A stretch of 64,000 nucleotides of DNA from Exiguobacterium sp. s146 (GCF_018618415.1 NZ_JACSMA010000001.1:806001-870000); one strand, 5' to 3'; counted from the stretch's first letter, positions 34,801 to 44,772 are shown. A program made the numbers and translations. The notes: generated by a model from the letters alone, not told the origin.

Positions 34801-35044
34801 CGTCCGGTTGCGTCTGGAGTCGTTCGCCGACTTAGAAGAGCTATTGCGGACGGCGCCGGGGGATGTCCCTGTCATTTGCCGGTTCTCTGATTCAAAAGAA
34901 GTGAAACAACTCGCCTCGACGTATGCGGTCAACCCGACCGAAGCCTTGTTGCACGGATTGCGGCAGCGGTTCGGCGATACGGATGTCGTGTTGAAACGGG
35001 TCGACACGAAATTGCCCGGCGCGAGAACTAGTACCAAGTCATAA
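31874..35044 (+). CDS. dnaE: DNA polymerase III alpha subunit, DnaE type
   Basis: A 1056-aa C-family replicative polymerase. N-terminal PHP domain (about 1-220), polymerase palm with PDIDLDFED (residues 351-359; D352 and D354 among the catalytic Asp), VGPGRGSAAGSLV (about 310), LYRPGPMQFI (about 576), the YQEQVM segment and FNRSHAVAYSLI. C-terminal OB domain about 850-940. In low-GC Gram-positives DnaE extends primers alongside PolC. Start GTG 31874 behind AAGGGGG, aligning with the Bacillus N-terminus; a longer frame from 31814 has no ribosome-binding site. The PHP HxH motif reads N-V-R. Confidence 0.95.
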   Translation: MIHLNVRSAYSLMQSTIRLEQYVAQMAERGSRAVALADDALYGLPQFVRLCERYAVKPVIGLRTTLRMDGFDVSVLVYALNDEQVPELYRIVQADGLTEATELAVLVLPENWKANDPVHRRRLYNHLLGYVNEDRLWLGLPAPQTTEQTLMLRQLREMRDELGTRLVPAPDTCYMRPEDFEAYRAIVAIGKGELISQEDVHRKGKYVRLPSEMNDWFDPIELEALNQFESLVSVTRLPEATSSIPEIEHAVDRLTRLVAERLKALDLFQEEYIERARYELDVIARTGFASYFLIVEDIVRYAREQGIEVGPGRGSAAGSLVSFALQITEVDPVRFELLFERFLNPERITMPDIDLDFEDERRDEVVRYVLDKYGANHAAQIGTLATFGAKAALRDVARALGLTLEEGQAASKQVKDDGLAGIMANPTKMKWFAGSQKRSQLLHIAAQLEGLPRQASVHAAGLVLSRDALDEVTPLQPTAGEQVTQYNMKDLEALGLLKIDLLGLRNLTRLRQMETLIRETDELFSLKTIPLNDAKTLRVLARGDTDGIFQFESEGMKQALRQVKPTAFEDIVVTMSLYRPGPMQFIDTYAKRKHGMPYQPVHPVVGEIMRTTNGVLVYQEQVMRLLRELAGYSYAEADLIRRAIAKKDVAAIDVEKSRFLERSSERFDDDSMRQVFSWIEKFAGYGFNRSHAVAYSLISYRLAFVKAHFERIFYLVTYDKTNQLVRMLRKGKIPVYPPDVLHGQAGAFLEGPGVRLGLKAVQGLTKRDVERLIEHHTEFTDVKRLLELMEWGSKDQPKLRRLLGAGALDRMYHGDRRRAFEAVERLREETETHLLPDELSALGLKRSAPIEPNWSEEEREALGTWIVHSPLTTVAPLSIETVTIDEVLNGERGFIVVYVDAIRTFKTKKNEEMGVVMVDDGVSQDEVVIFPRVFAQFSRSLYVGNVLLLEVHPNERDGRRQLVVERVRPLHGQALFVRLRLESFADLEELLRTAPGDVPVICRFSDSKEVKQLASTYAVNPTEALLHGLRQRFGDTDVVLKRVDTKLPGARTSTKS

Positions 35045-35051
35045 AAAGTGG

Positions 35052-35057
35052 TATAAT
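35052..35057 (+). promoter_or_regulatory. -10 element of the GntR regulator-accDA promoter
   Basis: Perfect TATAAT just after the dnaE stop; the -35 is weak. The operator-like palindrome begins 10 nt downstream, across the expected start point. Confidence 0.55.
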
Positions 35058-35066
35058 CTGTTTAAT

Positions 35067-35077
35067 TGGTCTGACCA
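35067..35077. promoter_or_regulatory. FadR/GntR-type operator TGGTCTGACCA
   Basis: A perfect 4+3+4 palindrome, TGGT-CTG-ACCA, matching the FadR-subfamily pattern (TGGTNNNACCA). It lies between the -10 and the start of the GntR-family gene, suggesting autoregulation of the whole downstream unit. Confidence 0.7.
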
Positions 35078-35118
35078 CTTTAGAGATAATGCCATTCAAA
35101 AGGGAGTTGAACGGTCAG

Positions 35119-35673
35119 ATGCATGGAAAACACGCGTCCTCTTTTCACGAAAACATTTCTAAAATCAGAACGTTAATCGTCCAGGCCGCACTCGAGCCGG
35201 GCGACCGTCTCCCGTCAGAACGGGAACTCGCTGAAACGTTGTCCATCAGCCGTGCCTCTGTCCGCGAAGCGTTGCGGGCTCTCAGCTTCCTTGGGATTGT
35301 CGAGACGAAGCACGGCGGCGGCACGTTTTTGTGCGAACAGGATCGGCACCGTTACATTGAGATTTTGTCAGAGTTCATCGTCACGAAACAGACGAAGGCG
35401 TCGGACATCGTTGACATGTTACGTTTGCTCGAGCGCTTGGCGTTGACCGAGGTCGAACCGACCCCGGAACGCATCGCCTTGCTCGAGTCGAGCGTCGAAA
35501 CGGACCGTGCCTTTCGGCAGAACCTCATCTTCGGATTAAAGAATGAACTGTTCATTCGAATCTGGAGCGAAGTGAACCGATTTTATGACGGCACGGACGC
35601 GGGCGACTTATATACGGAAGACGAACGTAGACGATTGTTGGAGATGTGGCGTGGGGCGGGGATGCCGGAATGA
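35119..35673 (+). CDS. GntR/FadR-family transcriptional regulator upstream of accDA
   Basis: A 184-aa regulator. The winged-helix GntR domain spans about 8-75 ([37 protein letters not shown]). The C-terminal part (about 85-184) is short and helical, about 50 residues less than a classical FCD effector domain, and lacks an obvious full metal-ligand set. Start ATG 35119 behind AAAAGGGAG; ATG 35089 has no good site. Only 14 nt before accD, so probably one operon and a candidate regulator of malonyl-CoA formation. The effector is unknown. Confidence 0.82.
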   Translation: MHGKHASSFHENISKIRTLIVQAALEPGDRLPSERELAETLSISRASVREALRALSFLGIVETKHGGGTFLCEQDRHRYIEILSEFIVTKQTKASDIVDMLRLLERLALTEVEPTPERIALLESSVETDRAFRQNLIFGLKNELFIRIWSEVNRFYDGTDAGDLYTEDERRRLLEMWRGAGMPE

Positions 35674-35687
35674 ACGAGGGGGAAGCG

Positions 35688-36542
35688 ATGACTGCTTTTT
35701 TCAAAAAACCGAAACGATATATGCCATTGCGTCAACGAGAACCAAAGATTGATGCACCACAGGGCTTGATGACGAAATGTCCATCTTGTAAATATATGCA
35801 TTACACGAAACAGTTGAACGAGAATCATAAAGTGTGTGATTGCGGCTACCATTTCCCGCTCAGTGCAGATGAGCGGATTCACATGTTGGTCGACAGCGGG
35901 TCGTTTGAAAAATTTGCGGGACCACTCGTCAAAGAGAACCCACTTGATTTTCCAGATTATGAAGATAAATTGAAAAAAGACAGGGAGCGAACTGGGATTG
36001 AGGAAGCGATTGTCTGCGGTCGTGCCACGATTGACGGGTTACCCGTCGTCGTCTGCGTCATGGATGCCCGTTTCCGTATGGGCTCGATGGGCGCCTACGT
36101 CGGAGAAGCGATCGCCTCGGCGGTCCGGACCGCGACGAAAGACGGGTTGCCGGTCGTCCTGTTCACGGCCTCGGGTGGTGCCCGCATGCAAGAAGGCATG
36201 GTCAGCTTGATGCAGATGGCCAATACGTCAATCGCCTTGAAAGAACATGACGAGGCGGGTCTATTGTATGTCGCCTATTTGACGCATCCGACAACAGGTG
36301 GTGTGTCGGCCAGTTTCGCGATGCTCGGTGATGTGAACGTCGCCGAACCTGGAGCTTTAATCGGCTTTGCCGGTCGTCGTATCATCGAACAGACGATTCG
36401 TGAAAAATTGCCAGACAACTTCCAAACTGCCGAGTTTCTATTAGAAGCGGGCCAACTGGACGCCGTCGTTCATCGTGAACAGATGCGTTCGTTCCTGAAG
36501 CAGATGATCGAATTACACGGCGGGGGGGTCCATCATGTTTGA
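35688..36542 (+). CDS. accD: Acetyl-CoA carboxylase carboxyltransferase beta subunit
   Basis: A 284-aa subunit that, with AccA, transfers the carboxyl group from biotin to acetyl-CoA, giving malonyl-CoA. An N-terminal zinc ribbon has C31-P-S-C34 and then C50-D-C52 (VCDCGYHF); most homologues have CxxC at the second knuckle, here one residue is missing. The crotonase-fold core has SGGARMQEG (about 162-170) and [11 protein letters not shown] (about 200-210). Start ATG 35688 with GAGGGGGA upstream. The stop overlaps accA by 8 nt. Confidence 0.95.
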   Translation: MTAFFKKPKRYMPLRQREPKIDAPQGLMTKCPSCKYMHYTKQLNENHKVCDCGYHFPLSADERIHMLVDSGSFEKFAGPLVKENPLDFPDYEDKLKKDRERTGIEEAIVCGRATIDGLPVVVCVMDARFRMGSMGAYVGEAIASAVRTATKDGLPVVLFTASGGARMQEGMVSLMQMANTSIALKEHDEAGLLYVAYLTHPTTGGVSASFAMLGDVNVAEPGALIGFAGRRIIEQTIREKLPDNFQTAEFLLEAGQLDAVVHREQMRSFLKQMIELHGGGVHHV

Positions 36543-37470
36543 TCCAATCAAAGAAGTGAATGAACAGCTCGGGAAGTTGCGCGAGACGGCGGAAACGAAA
36601 GGAATCGATTTATCCCGTGAGATTCGTCACCTTGAAGCGAAGCTTCATCGATTAGAAAAAGACATTTATGGGAATATGAAACCGTGGGATCGCGTGCAGC
36701 TGGCGCGAAATCCGAAACGGCCGACGACGCTCGATTATATCGATCGCCTGTTCCCGGATTTCATCGAGTTGCACGGTGACCGTCACGGCTATGATGACGC
36801 TGCGATTGTAGCGGGATTGGCCACACTCGACGGCGTCCCGGTGACGATTATCGGTCACCAACGTGGACGCAACACGAAAGAGAATATGAAACGGAATTTT
36901 GGGATGCCACATCCAGAAGGTTACCGCAAAGCGCTTCGTTTCATGAAGCAAGCGGAGAAGTTCAATCGTCCGGTCATCACGTTCATCGATACAAAAGGCG
37001 CCTACCCAGGGAAAGCGGCCGAAGAGCGTGGACAAAGCGAGGCGATTGCGCGCAACTTGTTCGAAATGGCGACGTTGAAAGTTCCGATTATCTCGATTGT
37101 CATCGGGGAAGGCGGATCGGGCGGGGCGCTCGGGATTGGTGTTTGCGACCGGTTGCTCATGCTCGAGAACAGCACGTACTCGGTCATTTCACCAGAAGGC
37201 GCGGCTGCCCTGCTTTGGAAAGACGCGAAACTCGCGGAACGCGCGGCGGAAACGATGAAGATTACGGCGCAAGATTTGTTGAAACTAGGGATTGTCGATG
37301 AAGTCGTCACCGAGGTGTTCGGTGGGGCGCATATCGATGTGTCATTACAGTCATCACTCTTAAAGCCTGTATTAGCACAACACGTGACTGAGTTGCGAGA
37401 CCGGACTCAAAACGAGTTGTTGCAAGGGCGCGCTGCCAAATATCATGAAATTGGCACAATTGGCTCGTGA
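36535..37470 (+). CDS. accA: Acetyl-CoA carboxylase carboxyltransferase alpha subunit
   Basis: A 311-aa partner of AccD. N-terminal helices (about 1-50) precede the crotonase-fold core with [14 protein letters not shown] (about 100-113), [14 protein letters not shown] (about 122) and [13 protein letters not shown] (about 190-202), the oxyanion-hole region. The start overlaps the accD reading frame by 8 nt, typical of coupled accDA. A perfect cre core covers its stop codon. Confidence 0.96.
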   Translation: MFDPIKEVNEQLGKLRETAETKGIDLSREIRHLEAKLHRLEKDIYGNMKPWDRVQLARNPKRPTTLDYIDRLFPDFIELHGDRHGYDDAAIVAGLATLDGVPVTIIGHQRGRNTKENMKRNFGMPHPEGYRKALRFMKQAEKFNRPVITFIDTKGAYPGKAAEERGQSEAIARNLFEMATLKVPIISIVIGEGGSGGALGIGVCDRLLMLENSTYSVISPEGAAALLWKDAKLAERAAETMKITAQDLLKLGIVDEVVTEVFGGAHIDVSLQSSLLKPVLAQHVTELRDRTQNELLQGRAAKYHEIGTIGS

Positions 37471-37481
37471 AAACGTTAACA
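37468..37481 (+). promoter_or_regulatory. Perfect cre core ahead of pfkA
   Basis: TGAAAACGTTAACA matches all 14 positions of TGNAARCGNWWWCA. It overlaps the accA stop codon, about 150 nt upstream of the pfkA start and about 120 bp upstream of the likely start point, a location compatible with activation or a roadblock. Confidence 0.7.
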
Positions 37482-37561
37482 ATCGCTTTACGTTCACGTT
37501 AATTCACTCACGGTTTGACTGCTTTTGAGCACACCCCATGCTTTTTTTTCACATACTTGTG

Positions 37562-37591
37562 TTGTAAAACAAAGGTCAGACATGGTATTTT
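37562..37591 (+). promoter_or_regulatory. Candidate promoter of pfkA-pyk
   Basis: TTGTAA (37562-37567), 18-bp spacer, TATTTT (37586-37591). Moderate match; a T-rich stretch lies just upstream. Confidence 0.4.
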
Positions 37592-37618
37592 ATTTTCAGA
37601 TTTCGTTAAAACACATAA

Positions 37619-38599
<981 letters not shown>

Positions 38600-38616
38600 C
38601 GAGTAGCAGTGAATTC

Positions 38617-38658
38617 CACAGAGACGGGATCAGGTCGGTCGACCCCCCGTTTTCTGTG
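38617..38658 (+). promoter_or_regulatory. Hairpin in the pfkA-pyk intergenic region
   Basis: CACAGAGACGGG (38617-38628) pairs with CCCGTTTTCTGTG (38646-38658), with an inner GGTCGGTCGACC. No T-run beyond TTTT inside the arm. It may stabilise or separate the two messages rather than terminate. Confidence 0.45.
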
Positions 38659-38694
38659 TGTAAATGCAATACATCCCCTAGGAGGTTTTTATTT

Positions 38695-40437
38695 ATGCGT
38701 AGAACGAAAATTGTATGTACGATTGGACCAGCTTCAGAGAAACGTCTTCCGGAAATGATTGAAGCCGGAATGAACGTCGCTCGTCTCAACTTCTCACACG
38801 GTGACTATGAAGAGCACGGCGCACGTATCCGCGACATCCGTGAAGCATCGAAAGCTGCCGGTAAAGTCGTGACGGTTCTTCTTGACACGAAAGGTCCTGA
38901 AATTCGTACACATACGTTTGAAGAAGGAAAAGCACTCCTCGAAAAAGGCAAAGAAGTCATCATCGTCTCGACAGAAGAAATCGTCGGAACGAAAGATCGT
39001 TTCTCAGTCACGTACGAAGGCTTGTACGAAGACGTTGAAGTCGGTTCACGCATCATGCTTGACGACGGACTCATCGGTCTCCTTGTCGTTGAGAAGCTCC
39101 CGAACCGCGACCTTCGCTGCGTCATCGAAAACGAAGGCGTCATCAAGACGAAGAAAGGTGTCAACTTGCCTAACGTCAAAGTGAACCTTCCTGCCCTTAC
39201 AGACAAAGACATCGCTGACATCGAGTTCGGGATTTCACAAGACATCGATGTCATCGCGGCATCGTTCGTCCGCCGTGCATCTGACGTCGTTGAGATTCGT
39301 CAACTTCTCGAGCGGAACAACGCGTCACATATCAAAATCTATCCGAAAATCGAAAACCAAGAAGGTGTCGACAACATCGACGAAATCTTGGCGATTTCTG
39401 ACGGTTTGATGGTCGCTCGTGGTGACCTCGGTATCGAGATCCCAACAGAAGAAGTCACACCAGTTCAAAAAGAATTGATCAAGAAGTGTAACGACCTCGG
39501 GAAACCGGTTATCACGGCTACACAAATGCTTGACTCAATGCAGCGCAACCCGCGTCCAACTCGTGCGGAAGCATCTGACGTCGCCAACGCCATCCTCGAT
39601 GGTACGGATGCGGTCATGCTTTCAGGTGAGACGGCAGCAGGGGACTACCCAATCGAGTCAGTTCAAATGCAAGCAGCGATCGCTGTTCGTACAGAGCAAA
39701 TGCTCGACTACAAAAACTTGCTCAAAGATCGTCAGAAGCGCAGTGAGCACACGGTAACGGATGCGATTTCACAAGCGGTCGCCCACACGGCGATCAACTT
39801 GAACGCTAAAGCGATCTTGACGCCGACACAATCAGGTTACACGGCTGCTCGTACAGCGAAGTATCGTCCGGAGGCGAACATCATCGCGGTGACAGAGTCA
39901 GAGCGTGTGGCACGTCAATTGAACCTCGTTTGGGGCGTTTACCCGATCGTGGCTGACACGATGCCGAACAACACGGATGAGATGTTGGTACAAGCTTCAG
40001 AAGCGGCTCGTCACGCTGGATTCGTCACTGACGGTGACCTCGTCGTCGTCTCGGCTGGTATCCCGGCTGCGACTGCAGGTACGACAAACATGATGAAAGT
40101 TCACATCGTCGGTCACGCCCTCGCAAACGGACGTGGTATCGGTGAGCGTGGTCTCGTCGGTGAAGTCGTCGTTGCGAACAATGCAGACGAAGCGAATGCG
40201 AAAGCGAAAGAGGGCATGATCCTCGTCGCACCATTCACAGACAAAGAAATGATGCCAGCGATCGAAAAAGCGGCTGGAATCATCACAGAAGACGGTGGAT
40301 TGACGAGCCATGCCGGCATCGTCGGACCATCACTCCGTAAACCGGTTATCGTCGGTGTCGAATCAGCGACATCAACGTTCCGCGACGGACAGATGATTTC
40401 AATCGACCCACTCACTGGTAAAATCTACAACGCGTAA
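38695..40437 (+). CDS. pyk: Pyruvate kinase with extra C-terminal PEP-utiliser domain
   Basis: A 580-aa enzyme making pyruvate and ATP from PEP and [17 protein letters not shown] starts the barrel; the active-site signature includes [10 protein letters not shown] and [11 protein letters not shown], with TQMLDSM. Residues about 475-580 form the extra C-terminal domain homologous to the mobile His domain of PEP synthase/PPDK ([11 protein letters not shown]), as in Bacillus Pyk (585 aa). Start ATG 38695 behind a strong TAGGAGG. Confidence 0.97.
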   Translation: MRRTKIVCTIGPASEKRLPEMIEAGMNVARLNFSHGDYEEHGARIRDIREASKAAGKVVTVLLDTKGPEIRTHTFEEGKALLEKGKEVIIVSTEEIVGTKDRFSVTYEGLYEDVEVGSRIMLDDGLIGLLVVEKLPNRDLRCVIENEGVIKTKKGVNLPNVKVNLPALTDKDIADIEFGISQDIDVIAASFVRRASDVVEIRQLLERNNASHIKIYPKIENQEGVDNIDEILAISDGLMVARGDLGIEIPTEEVTPVQKELIKKCNDLGKPVITATQMLDSMQRNPRPTRAEASDVANAILDGTDAVMLSGETAAGDYPIESVQMQAAIAVRTEQMLDYKNLLKDRQKRSEHTVTDAISQAVAHTAINLNAKAILTPTQSGYTAARTAKYRPEANIIAVTESERVARQLNLVWGVYPIVADTMPNNTDEMLVQASEAARHAGFVTDGDLVVVSAGIPAATAGTTNMMKVHIVGHALANGRGIGERGLVGEVVVANNADEANAKAKEGMILVAPFTDKEMMPAIEKAAGIITEDGGLTSHAGIVGPSLRKPVIVGVESATSTFRDGQMISIDPLTGKIYNA

Positions 40438-40450
40438 TCGAATGCCAATC

Positions 40451-40482
40451 GAACCGACCTTTTCATGAGGTCGGTTCTTTTT
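40451..40482 (+). terminator. Terminator after pyk
   Basis: GAACCGACC (40451-40459) pairs with GGTCGGTTC (40469-40477), followed by T residues. Confidence 0.85.
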
Positions 40483-40504
40483 CCATTCAGAAAGAGAGTG
40501 TGTA

Positions 40505-40969
40505 ATGAGTGCCTATTTATTCTTGCTGTTGCTCGTATTGATTGGGGTCATCTCCCATAACCAGTCGGTCATCATCGCCAGCAGCGTCTTATTGATTATT
40601 AAAGCGGTCGGATTCGGCGACCAACTGTTCCCGACGCTCGCCTCGAAAGGCATCCATTGGGGCGTGACGATCATCACGATCGCCGTCCTCGTGCCGATCG
40701 CGACCGGCGACATCGGCTTCCGGGAATTGTGGAATAGTATTAAAGGGCCAGTCGGGATCGTTGCGTTCGCCTCTGGAATCTTCGTCGCCCTTGCCGCCGG
40801 ACAAGGGGTCCAACTGATGCGGGTCGATCCTGTCGTGACGACGGCATTGCTCGCCGGGACCATTCTGGCCGTCGGTTTCATGAAAGGCGTGCCAGTCGGA
40901 CCGCTCGTCGGAGCCGGGATCGCCGCCTTGATTTTAGGTGGATTTAACCTGCTCCAAAAGTGGTTCTGA
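40505..40969 (+). CDS. ytwI: DUF441 membrane protein YtwI
   Basis: A 154-aa, very hydrophobic protein with about four or five helices and Gly/Ala-rich stretches (GPVGIVAFASGIFVALAAGQG, split here as GPVGIVAFA and GIFVALAAGQG). It fits DUF441; B. subtilis ytwI lies between pyk and citZ as here. Function unknown. Start ATG 40505 with AGAAAGAG upstream. Confidence 0.86.
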   Translation: MSAYLFLLLLVLIGVISHNQSVIIASSVLLIIKAVGFGDQLFPTLASKGIHWGVTIITIAVLVPIATGDIGFRELWNSIKGPVGIVAFASGIFVALAAGQGVQLMRVDPVVTTALLAGTILAVGFMKGVPVGPLVGAGIAALILGGFNLLQKWF

Positions 40970-40983
40970 CATTTTTTGACGGC

Positions 40984-40997
40984 TGGATACGCTTACA
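40984..40997 (-). promoter_or_regulatory. Putative cre site upstream of citZ
   Basis: Plus-strand TGGATACGCTTACA fits the reverse cre pattern TGWWWNCGYTTNCA at 13 of 14 positions. It lies just upstream of TATACT (41021-41026), the best citZ -10, so CcpA binding would occlude the -35 region. Confidence 0.6.
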
Positions 40998-41020
40998 TTT
41001 CTTTTTTTCAGTAAATTGTT

Positions 41021-41026
41021 TATACT
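41021..41026 (+). promoter_or_regulatory. -10 element of citZ
   Basis: TATACT about 127 nt before the citZ start; the -35 is poor. The leader that follows (41035-41140) contains a GAGTC-TTC-GACTC hairpin. Confidence 0.4.
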
Positions 41027-41152
41027 AGATAAAGGACAGGGTGGAGCGAGCTCGAAACGGATTGGGGAGAGTCTTCGACTCCTCGCCCTTATTCCCTACA
41101 CACAGACTGTATATGCGGTCGATCACTTTTAAAGACTGAGGGGGAGTTATTG

Positions 41153-42265
41153 ATGTCAACGACAAAAGGTTTAGAAGGAATTGTGGCAGCGGCCTCAAAA
41201 GTCAGTTCGATTATTGACGGACAATTGACTTACGGAGGATACACGATTGACGATTTGGCAGACCACGCCACATTCGAAGAGGTTGTTTTCCTATTATGGA
41301 ACGACCGCCTTCCGAAAGCAGAAGAATTAACTGAGCTCTCAGCAGCGCTCGTGAAAGAAGCCAAATTGCCAGAAGATGTCATCGCGACGCTCGAGCGGGC
41401 GCCGAAATCGGCCAATGCGATGGCGACGATTCGGACTGCGCTTTCACAGCTCGCGCTTTATGATGAAGAGTCTGAAGATATGAGTCCGGAAGCGAACATG
41501 CGCAAAGCGATTCGTCTCCAAGCGCAAATCGCCACGATCGTGACGGCGTTCGCTCGTCTTCGTAAAGGCGAACAACCGGTTGCACCAAAACAGGGCTTGT
41601 CTTATGCGGGCAATTTCTTGTACATGTTGAACGGAGAAGAGCCGAGTGAAGTCGCCGAGAAGACGATTGACAAAGCACTCATTCTCCACGCCGACCATGA
41701 ATTGAACGCTTCGACGTTCACGGCCCGCGTCTGCGTCGCCACATTGTCGGATATTTATTCAGGTGTGACGGCGGCGATGGGCGCCCTCAAAGGCCCGCTC
41801 CACGGCGGTGCGAACGAGGCGGTCATGAAGATGCTTCACGAAATCGGCTCGGTCGATAAAGTGGAGGACTACGTCCGCGGCAAGTTCGAACGCCGTGAGA
41901 AAATCATGGGCTTCGGTCACCGTGTCTATAAGGACGGCGATCCGCGTGCGAAACACTTGAAGGAGATGAGCCGCCAATTGACGGCCCAAATCGGCGAACC
42001 AGAATGGTACGAGATGTCTGAGAAAATCGACCATCTCGTCGAGACGGAAAAAGGCTTGAAACCGAACGTCGATTTCTATTCGGCTTCAACGTATTACGCA
42101 CTCGGCCTCGACGAAGAGTTGTTCACACCGATTTTTGCGGTCTCACGCATGTCGGGCTGGATTGCTCACATCCTCGAGCAGTATGCGGACAACCGTTTGA
42201 TCCGTCCTCGCGCTGAATACATCGGCGAGACGAACCGGTCATACGTCCCGGTGAACGAGCGTTAA
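41153..42265 (+). CDS. citZ: Citrate synthase II
   Basis: A 370-aa enzyme condensing oxaloacetate and acetyl-CoA. Catalytic segments: LHADHELNASTF (His, about 180-191), GPLHGGANEAV (His, about 216-226) and FGHRVYKDGDPRAK (about 256-269), with Asp in VDFYSAS (about 307). Start ATG 41153 behind GAGGGGGA. First gene of the citZ-icd-mdh block. Confidence 0.96.
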   Translation: MSTTKGLEGIVAAASKVSSIIDGQLTYGGYTIDDLADHATFEEVVFLLWNDRLPKAEELTELSAALVKEAKLPEDVIATLERAPKSANAMATIRTALSQLALYDEESEDMSPEANMRKAIRLQAQIATIVTAFARLRKGEQPVAPKQGLSYAGNFLYMLNGEEPSEVAEKTIDKALILHADHELNASTFTARVCVATLSDIYSGVTAAMGALKGPLHGGANEAVMKMLHEIGSVDKVEDYVRGKFERREKIMGFGHRVYKDGDPRAKHLKEMSRQLTAQIGEPEWYEMSEKIDHLVETEKGLKPNVDFYSASTYYALGLDEELFTPIFAVSRMSGWIAHILEQYADNRLIRPRAEYIGETNRSYVPVNER

Positions 42266-42329
42266 TTGACGCCGGACGAAAAGTTCGAGTCACAATTTAG
42301 ACATAAACTTTGGTAAACTAACAATTGAC

Positions 42330-42355
42330 GTAGGTCGGCGTTCGCGTCGGCCTAC
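42330..42355 (+). promoter_or_regulatory. Stable hairpin between citZ and icd
   Basis: GTAGGTCGGCG (42330-42340) pairs with CGTCGGCCTAC (42345-42355) using two G-U pairs around TTCG. No T-run, so read-through into icd is likely. UUCG-type tetraloops protect RNA ends. Confidence 0.6.
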
Positions 42356-42380
42356 ATAAATGTACTTAGGGGGATTCATT

Positions 42381-43652
42381 ATGTTGACACAAAACGAAAA
42401 GATTACAGTTGAAAACGGTGTTTTAAACGTACCGAACGTACCGACGATTCCATTTATCATCGGCGACGGCACAGGACCTGACATTTGGAACGCTTCAGTT
42501 CGCGTCTTTGATGCGGCTGTCGAAAAAGCATACGGCGGCGAGAAGAAAATCGAATGGATGGAAGTGTACGCTGGGGAGAAGGCGTTCAACCAAAAAGGCG
42601 AATGGCTCCCGAACGAGACACTCGATGAAATCCGTGAATATTTGATCGCCATCAAAGGCCCATTGACGACACCGGTCGGCGGCGGGATCCGTTCACTCAA
42701 CGTAGCGCTCCGTCAAGAACTTGACTTGTACACTTGCTTGCGCCCGGTCCGTTACTTCACAGGCGTTCCTTCACCGGTCAAACGCCCAGAGGATACAGAC
42801 ATGGTCATCTTCCGTGAGAACACAGAAGACATCTACGCGGGCATCGAATACGCGTCAGGCAGTGACGAAGTAAAGAAATTGATCTCGTTCTTGAAAGAAG
42901 AGATGAACGTCAACAAAATCCGTTTCCCAGAAACGTCTGGCATCGGGATCAAGCCGATCTCGTCTGAAGGAACGAAGCGTCTCGTCCGCGCGGCGCTCGA
43001 GTACGCGATCGCGAACAACCGCAAATCGCTCACGCTCGTCCATAAAGGGAACATCATGAAGTTCACAGAAGGCGCCTTCAAAAACTGGGGCTATGAGCTC
43101 GCAGAAGAAGAGTACGGCGACAAAGTCTTCACATGGGCGCAATATGACCGCATCAAAGAAGAGTCTGGCGAAGCGGCTGCGAACGAAGCGCAATCGAAAG
43201 CTGAGGCAGAAGGCAAAATCATCGTAAAAGATTCAATCGCTGATATCTTCTTGCAACAGATTTTGACACGTCCGCGTGAGTTCGACGTCGTAGCAACGAT
43301 GAACTTGAACGGCGACTACATCTCGGATGCGCTCGCTGCCCAAGTCGGCGGAATCGGGATTGCACCTGGAGCGAACATCAACTACGTGACAGGCCATGCC
43401 ATCTTCGAAGCGACACACGGTACGGCACCGAAGTATGCTGGCCTCGATAAGGTCAACCCGTCATCGGTCATCTTGTCAGGTGAAATGATGCTTCGTCATA
43501 TGAACTGGAACGAAGCGGCTGATCTTATCATCAACTCGATGGAGAAGACAATCGCCTCGAAAGTCGTCACATACGATTTCGCTCGTCTCATGGACGGCGC
43601 GACAGAAGTGAAGTGTTCAGAGTTTGCGGATGAATTAATCAAAAACATGTAA
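42381..43652 (+). CDS. icd: Isocitrate dehydrogenase (NADP)
   Basis: A 423-aa TCA-cycle enzyme producing 2-oxoglutarate, CO2 and NADPH. Substrate-binding serine and arginines are in [20 protein letters not shown] (about 94-113, Ser in IRSLNVALR), the NADP site includes HGTAPKYAG (about 345-353), and the metal Asp is in [19 protein letters not shown]. Length equals Bacillus Icd. Start ATG 42381 behind TTAGGGGG. Confidence 0.96.
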   Translation: MLTQNEKITVENGVLNVPNVPTIPFIIGDGTGPDIWNASVRVFDAAVEKAYGGEKKIEWMEVYAGEKAFNQKGEWLPNETLDEIREYLIAIKGPLTTPVGGGIRSLNVALRQELDLYTCLRPVRYFTGVPSPVKRPEDTDMVIFRENTEDIYAGIEYASGSDEVKKLISFLKEEMNVNKIRFPETSGIGIKPISSEGTKRLVRAALEYAIANNRKSLTLVHKGNIMKFTEGAFKNWGYELAEEEYGDKVFTWAQYDRIKEESGEAAANEAQSKAEAEGKIIVKDSIADIFLQQILTRPREFDVVATMNLNGDYISDALAAQVGGIGIAPGANINYVTGHAIFEATHGTAPKYAGLDKVNPSSVILSGEMMLRHMNWNEAADLIINSMEKTIASKVVTYDFARLMDGATEVKCSEFADELIKNM

Positions 43653-43682
43653 GACATCAGCTAAACCAAGGGGGAGAGCACA

Positions 43683-44618
43683 ATGATTCGTCGCAATAAG
43701 ATCTCGGTTATCGGTAGCGGATTCACGGGGGCCACGACGGCACTGTATTTGGCTCAAAAAGAGCTCGGTAACGTCGTGTTGCTCGATATCAAAGAGAACG
43801 AGAACCCGACGAAAGGAAAAGCGCTCGATATGCAAGAGACGGCGCCGATTCAAGGGTTTGACTCATGGATTACGGGGACGTCCGATTATGCGGACACCGC
43901 GGACTCGGATATCGTCGTCATCACAGCGGGCATCGCGCGCAAACCAGGCATGAGCCGGGACGACCTCGTCTCGACGAACGCCAAAGTGATGCGGGCGGTC
44001 ACGAAAGAAGTGGCCCGGTACTCACCGGATGCGATTATCATCGTCTTGACGAACCCGGTCGACGCGATGACGTACGCTGCCTTCAAAGAGTCAGGCTTCC
44101 CGAAAGAGCGTGTCATCGGTCAATCCGGTGTGCTCGATACGGCCCGGTTACGGACGTTCGTCGCTGCGGAGTTGAATATCTCCGTGAAGGACGTCTCTGG
44201 ATTCGTGCTCGGCGGGCACGGGGATGACATGGTCCCGCTCATCCGTTATTCGTACGCGGGCGGAATCCCGCTCGAGAAATTGTTGCCGACCGACCGCATC
44301 GACGCGATCGTCAATCGGACCCGTAAAGGCGGCGGCGAGATCGTCCAACTGCTCGGGAACGGATCGGCCTATTATGCGCCGGCGGCGGCCATCGTCGAGA
44401 TGGTCGAAGTGATCTTGAAAGATCAACGGCGGATTTTACCGGCCATCGCGTATCTCGACGGCGAGTACGGTTTCCACGACTTGTATCTCGGTGTGCCGAC
44501 GATTCTTGGTGCGAACGGGATTGAACGTGTGCTCGAACTTGAATTGACGGAAGACGAGACGGCGGCGCTACAGCGCTCTGCCGACTCGGTCCGCTCTGTC
44601 TTGAACGTCCTCAACTGA
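43683..44618 (+). CDS. mdh: Malate dehydrogenase
   Basis: A 311-aa LDH-like malate dehydrogenase converting malate to oxaloacetate with [18 protein letters not shown] (about 12-26) is the Rossmann loop, DLVSTNAKV and [11 protein letters not shown] follow, and catalytic His is in [10 protein letters not shown] (about 179-188). [10 protein letters not shown] carries the substrate-recognising Arg pair. Start ATG 43683, 30 nt after icd. Confidence 0.96.
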   Translation: MIRRNKISVIGSGFTGATTALYLAQKELGNVVLLDIKENENPTKGKALDMQETAPIQGFDSWITGTSDYADTADSDIVVITAGIARKPGMSRDDLVSTNAKVMRAVTKEVARYSPDAIIIVLTNPVDAMTYAAFKESGFPKERVIGQSGVLDTARLRTFVAAELNISVKDVSGFVLGGHGDDMVPLIRYSYAGGIPLEKLLPTDRIDAIVNRTRKGGGEIVQLLGNGSAYYAPAAAIVEMVEVILKDQRRILPAIAYLDGEYGFHDLYLGVPTILGANGIERVLELELTEDETAALQRSADSVRSVLNVLN

Positions 44619-44625
44619 GGGCTCA

Positions 44626-44656
44626 CCTCGTCTGCATCTGCAGACGAGGTTTTTTT
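44626..44656 (+). terminator. Terminator after mdh
   Basis: CCTCGTCTGC/GCAGACGAGG stem with a 4-nt loop and seven T residues. Confidence 0.93.
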
Positions 44657-44744
44657 GTATGGGCGGCGCATGCTACACTGAAAGCAGAACGTGGATTTGT
44701 TTTGTTTTTGTAAAGATTTGCTTTGAGGTTGGTCGGACGTGGCA

Positions 44745-44772
44745 TTGATTTGTAAAATAGGTAGTGTACATG
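44745..44772 (+). promoter_or_regulatory. Candidate phoP promoter
   Basis: TTGATT (44745-44750), 16-bp spacer, TACATG (44767-44772). Weak -10. I see no convincing PhoP direct repeats. Confidence 0.35.

Noticed and set aside
37515-37550. Terminator after accA (AGCA...TGCT followed by T-run)
   Set aside because: The stem is only four base pairs; too weak to call despite eight T residues.
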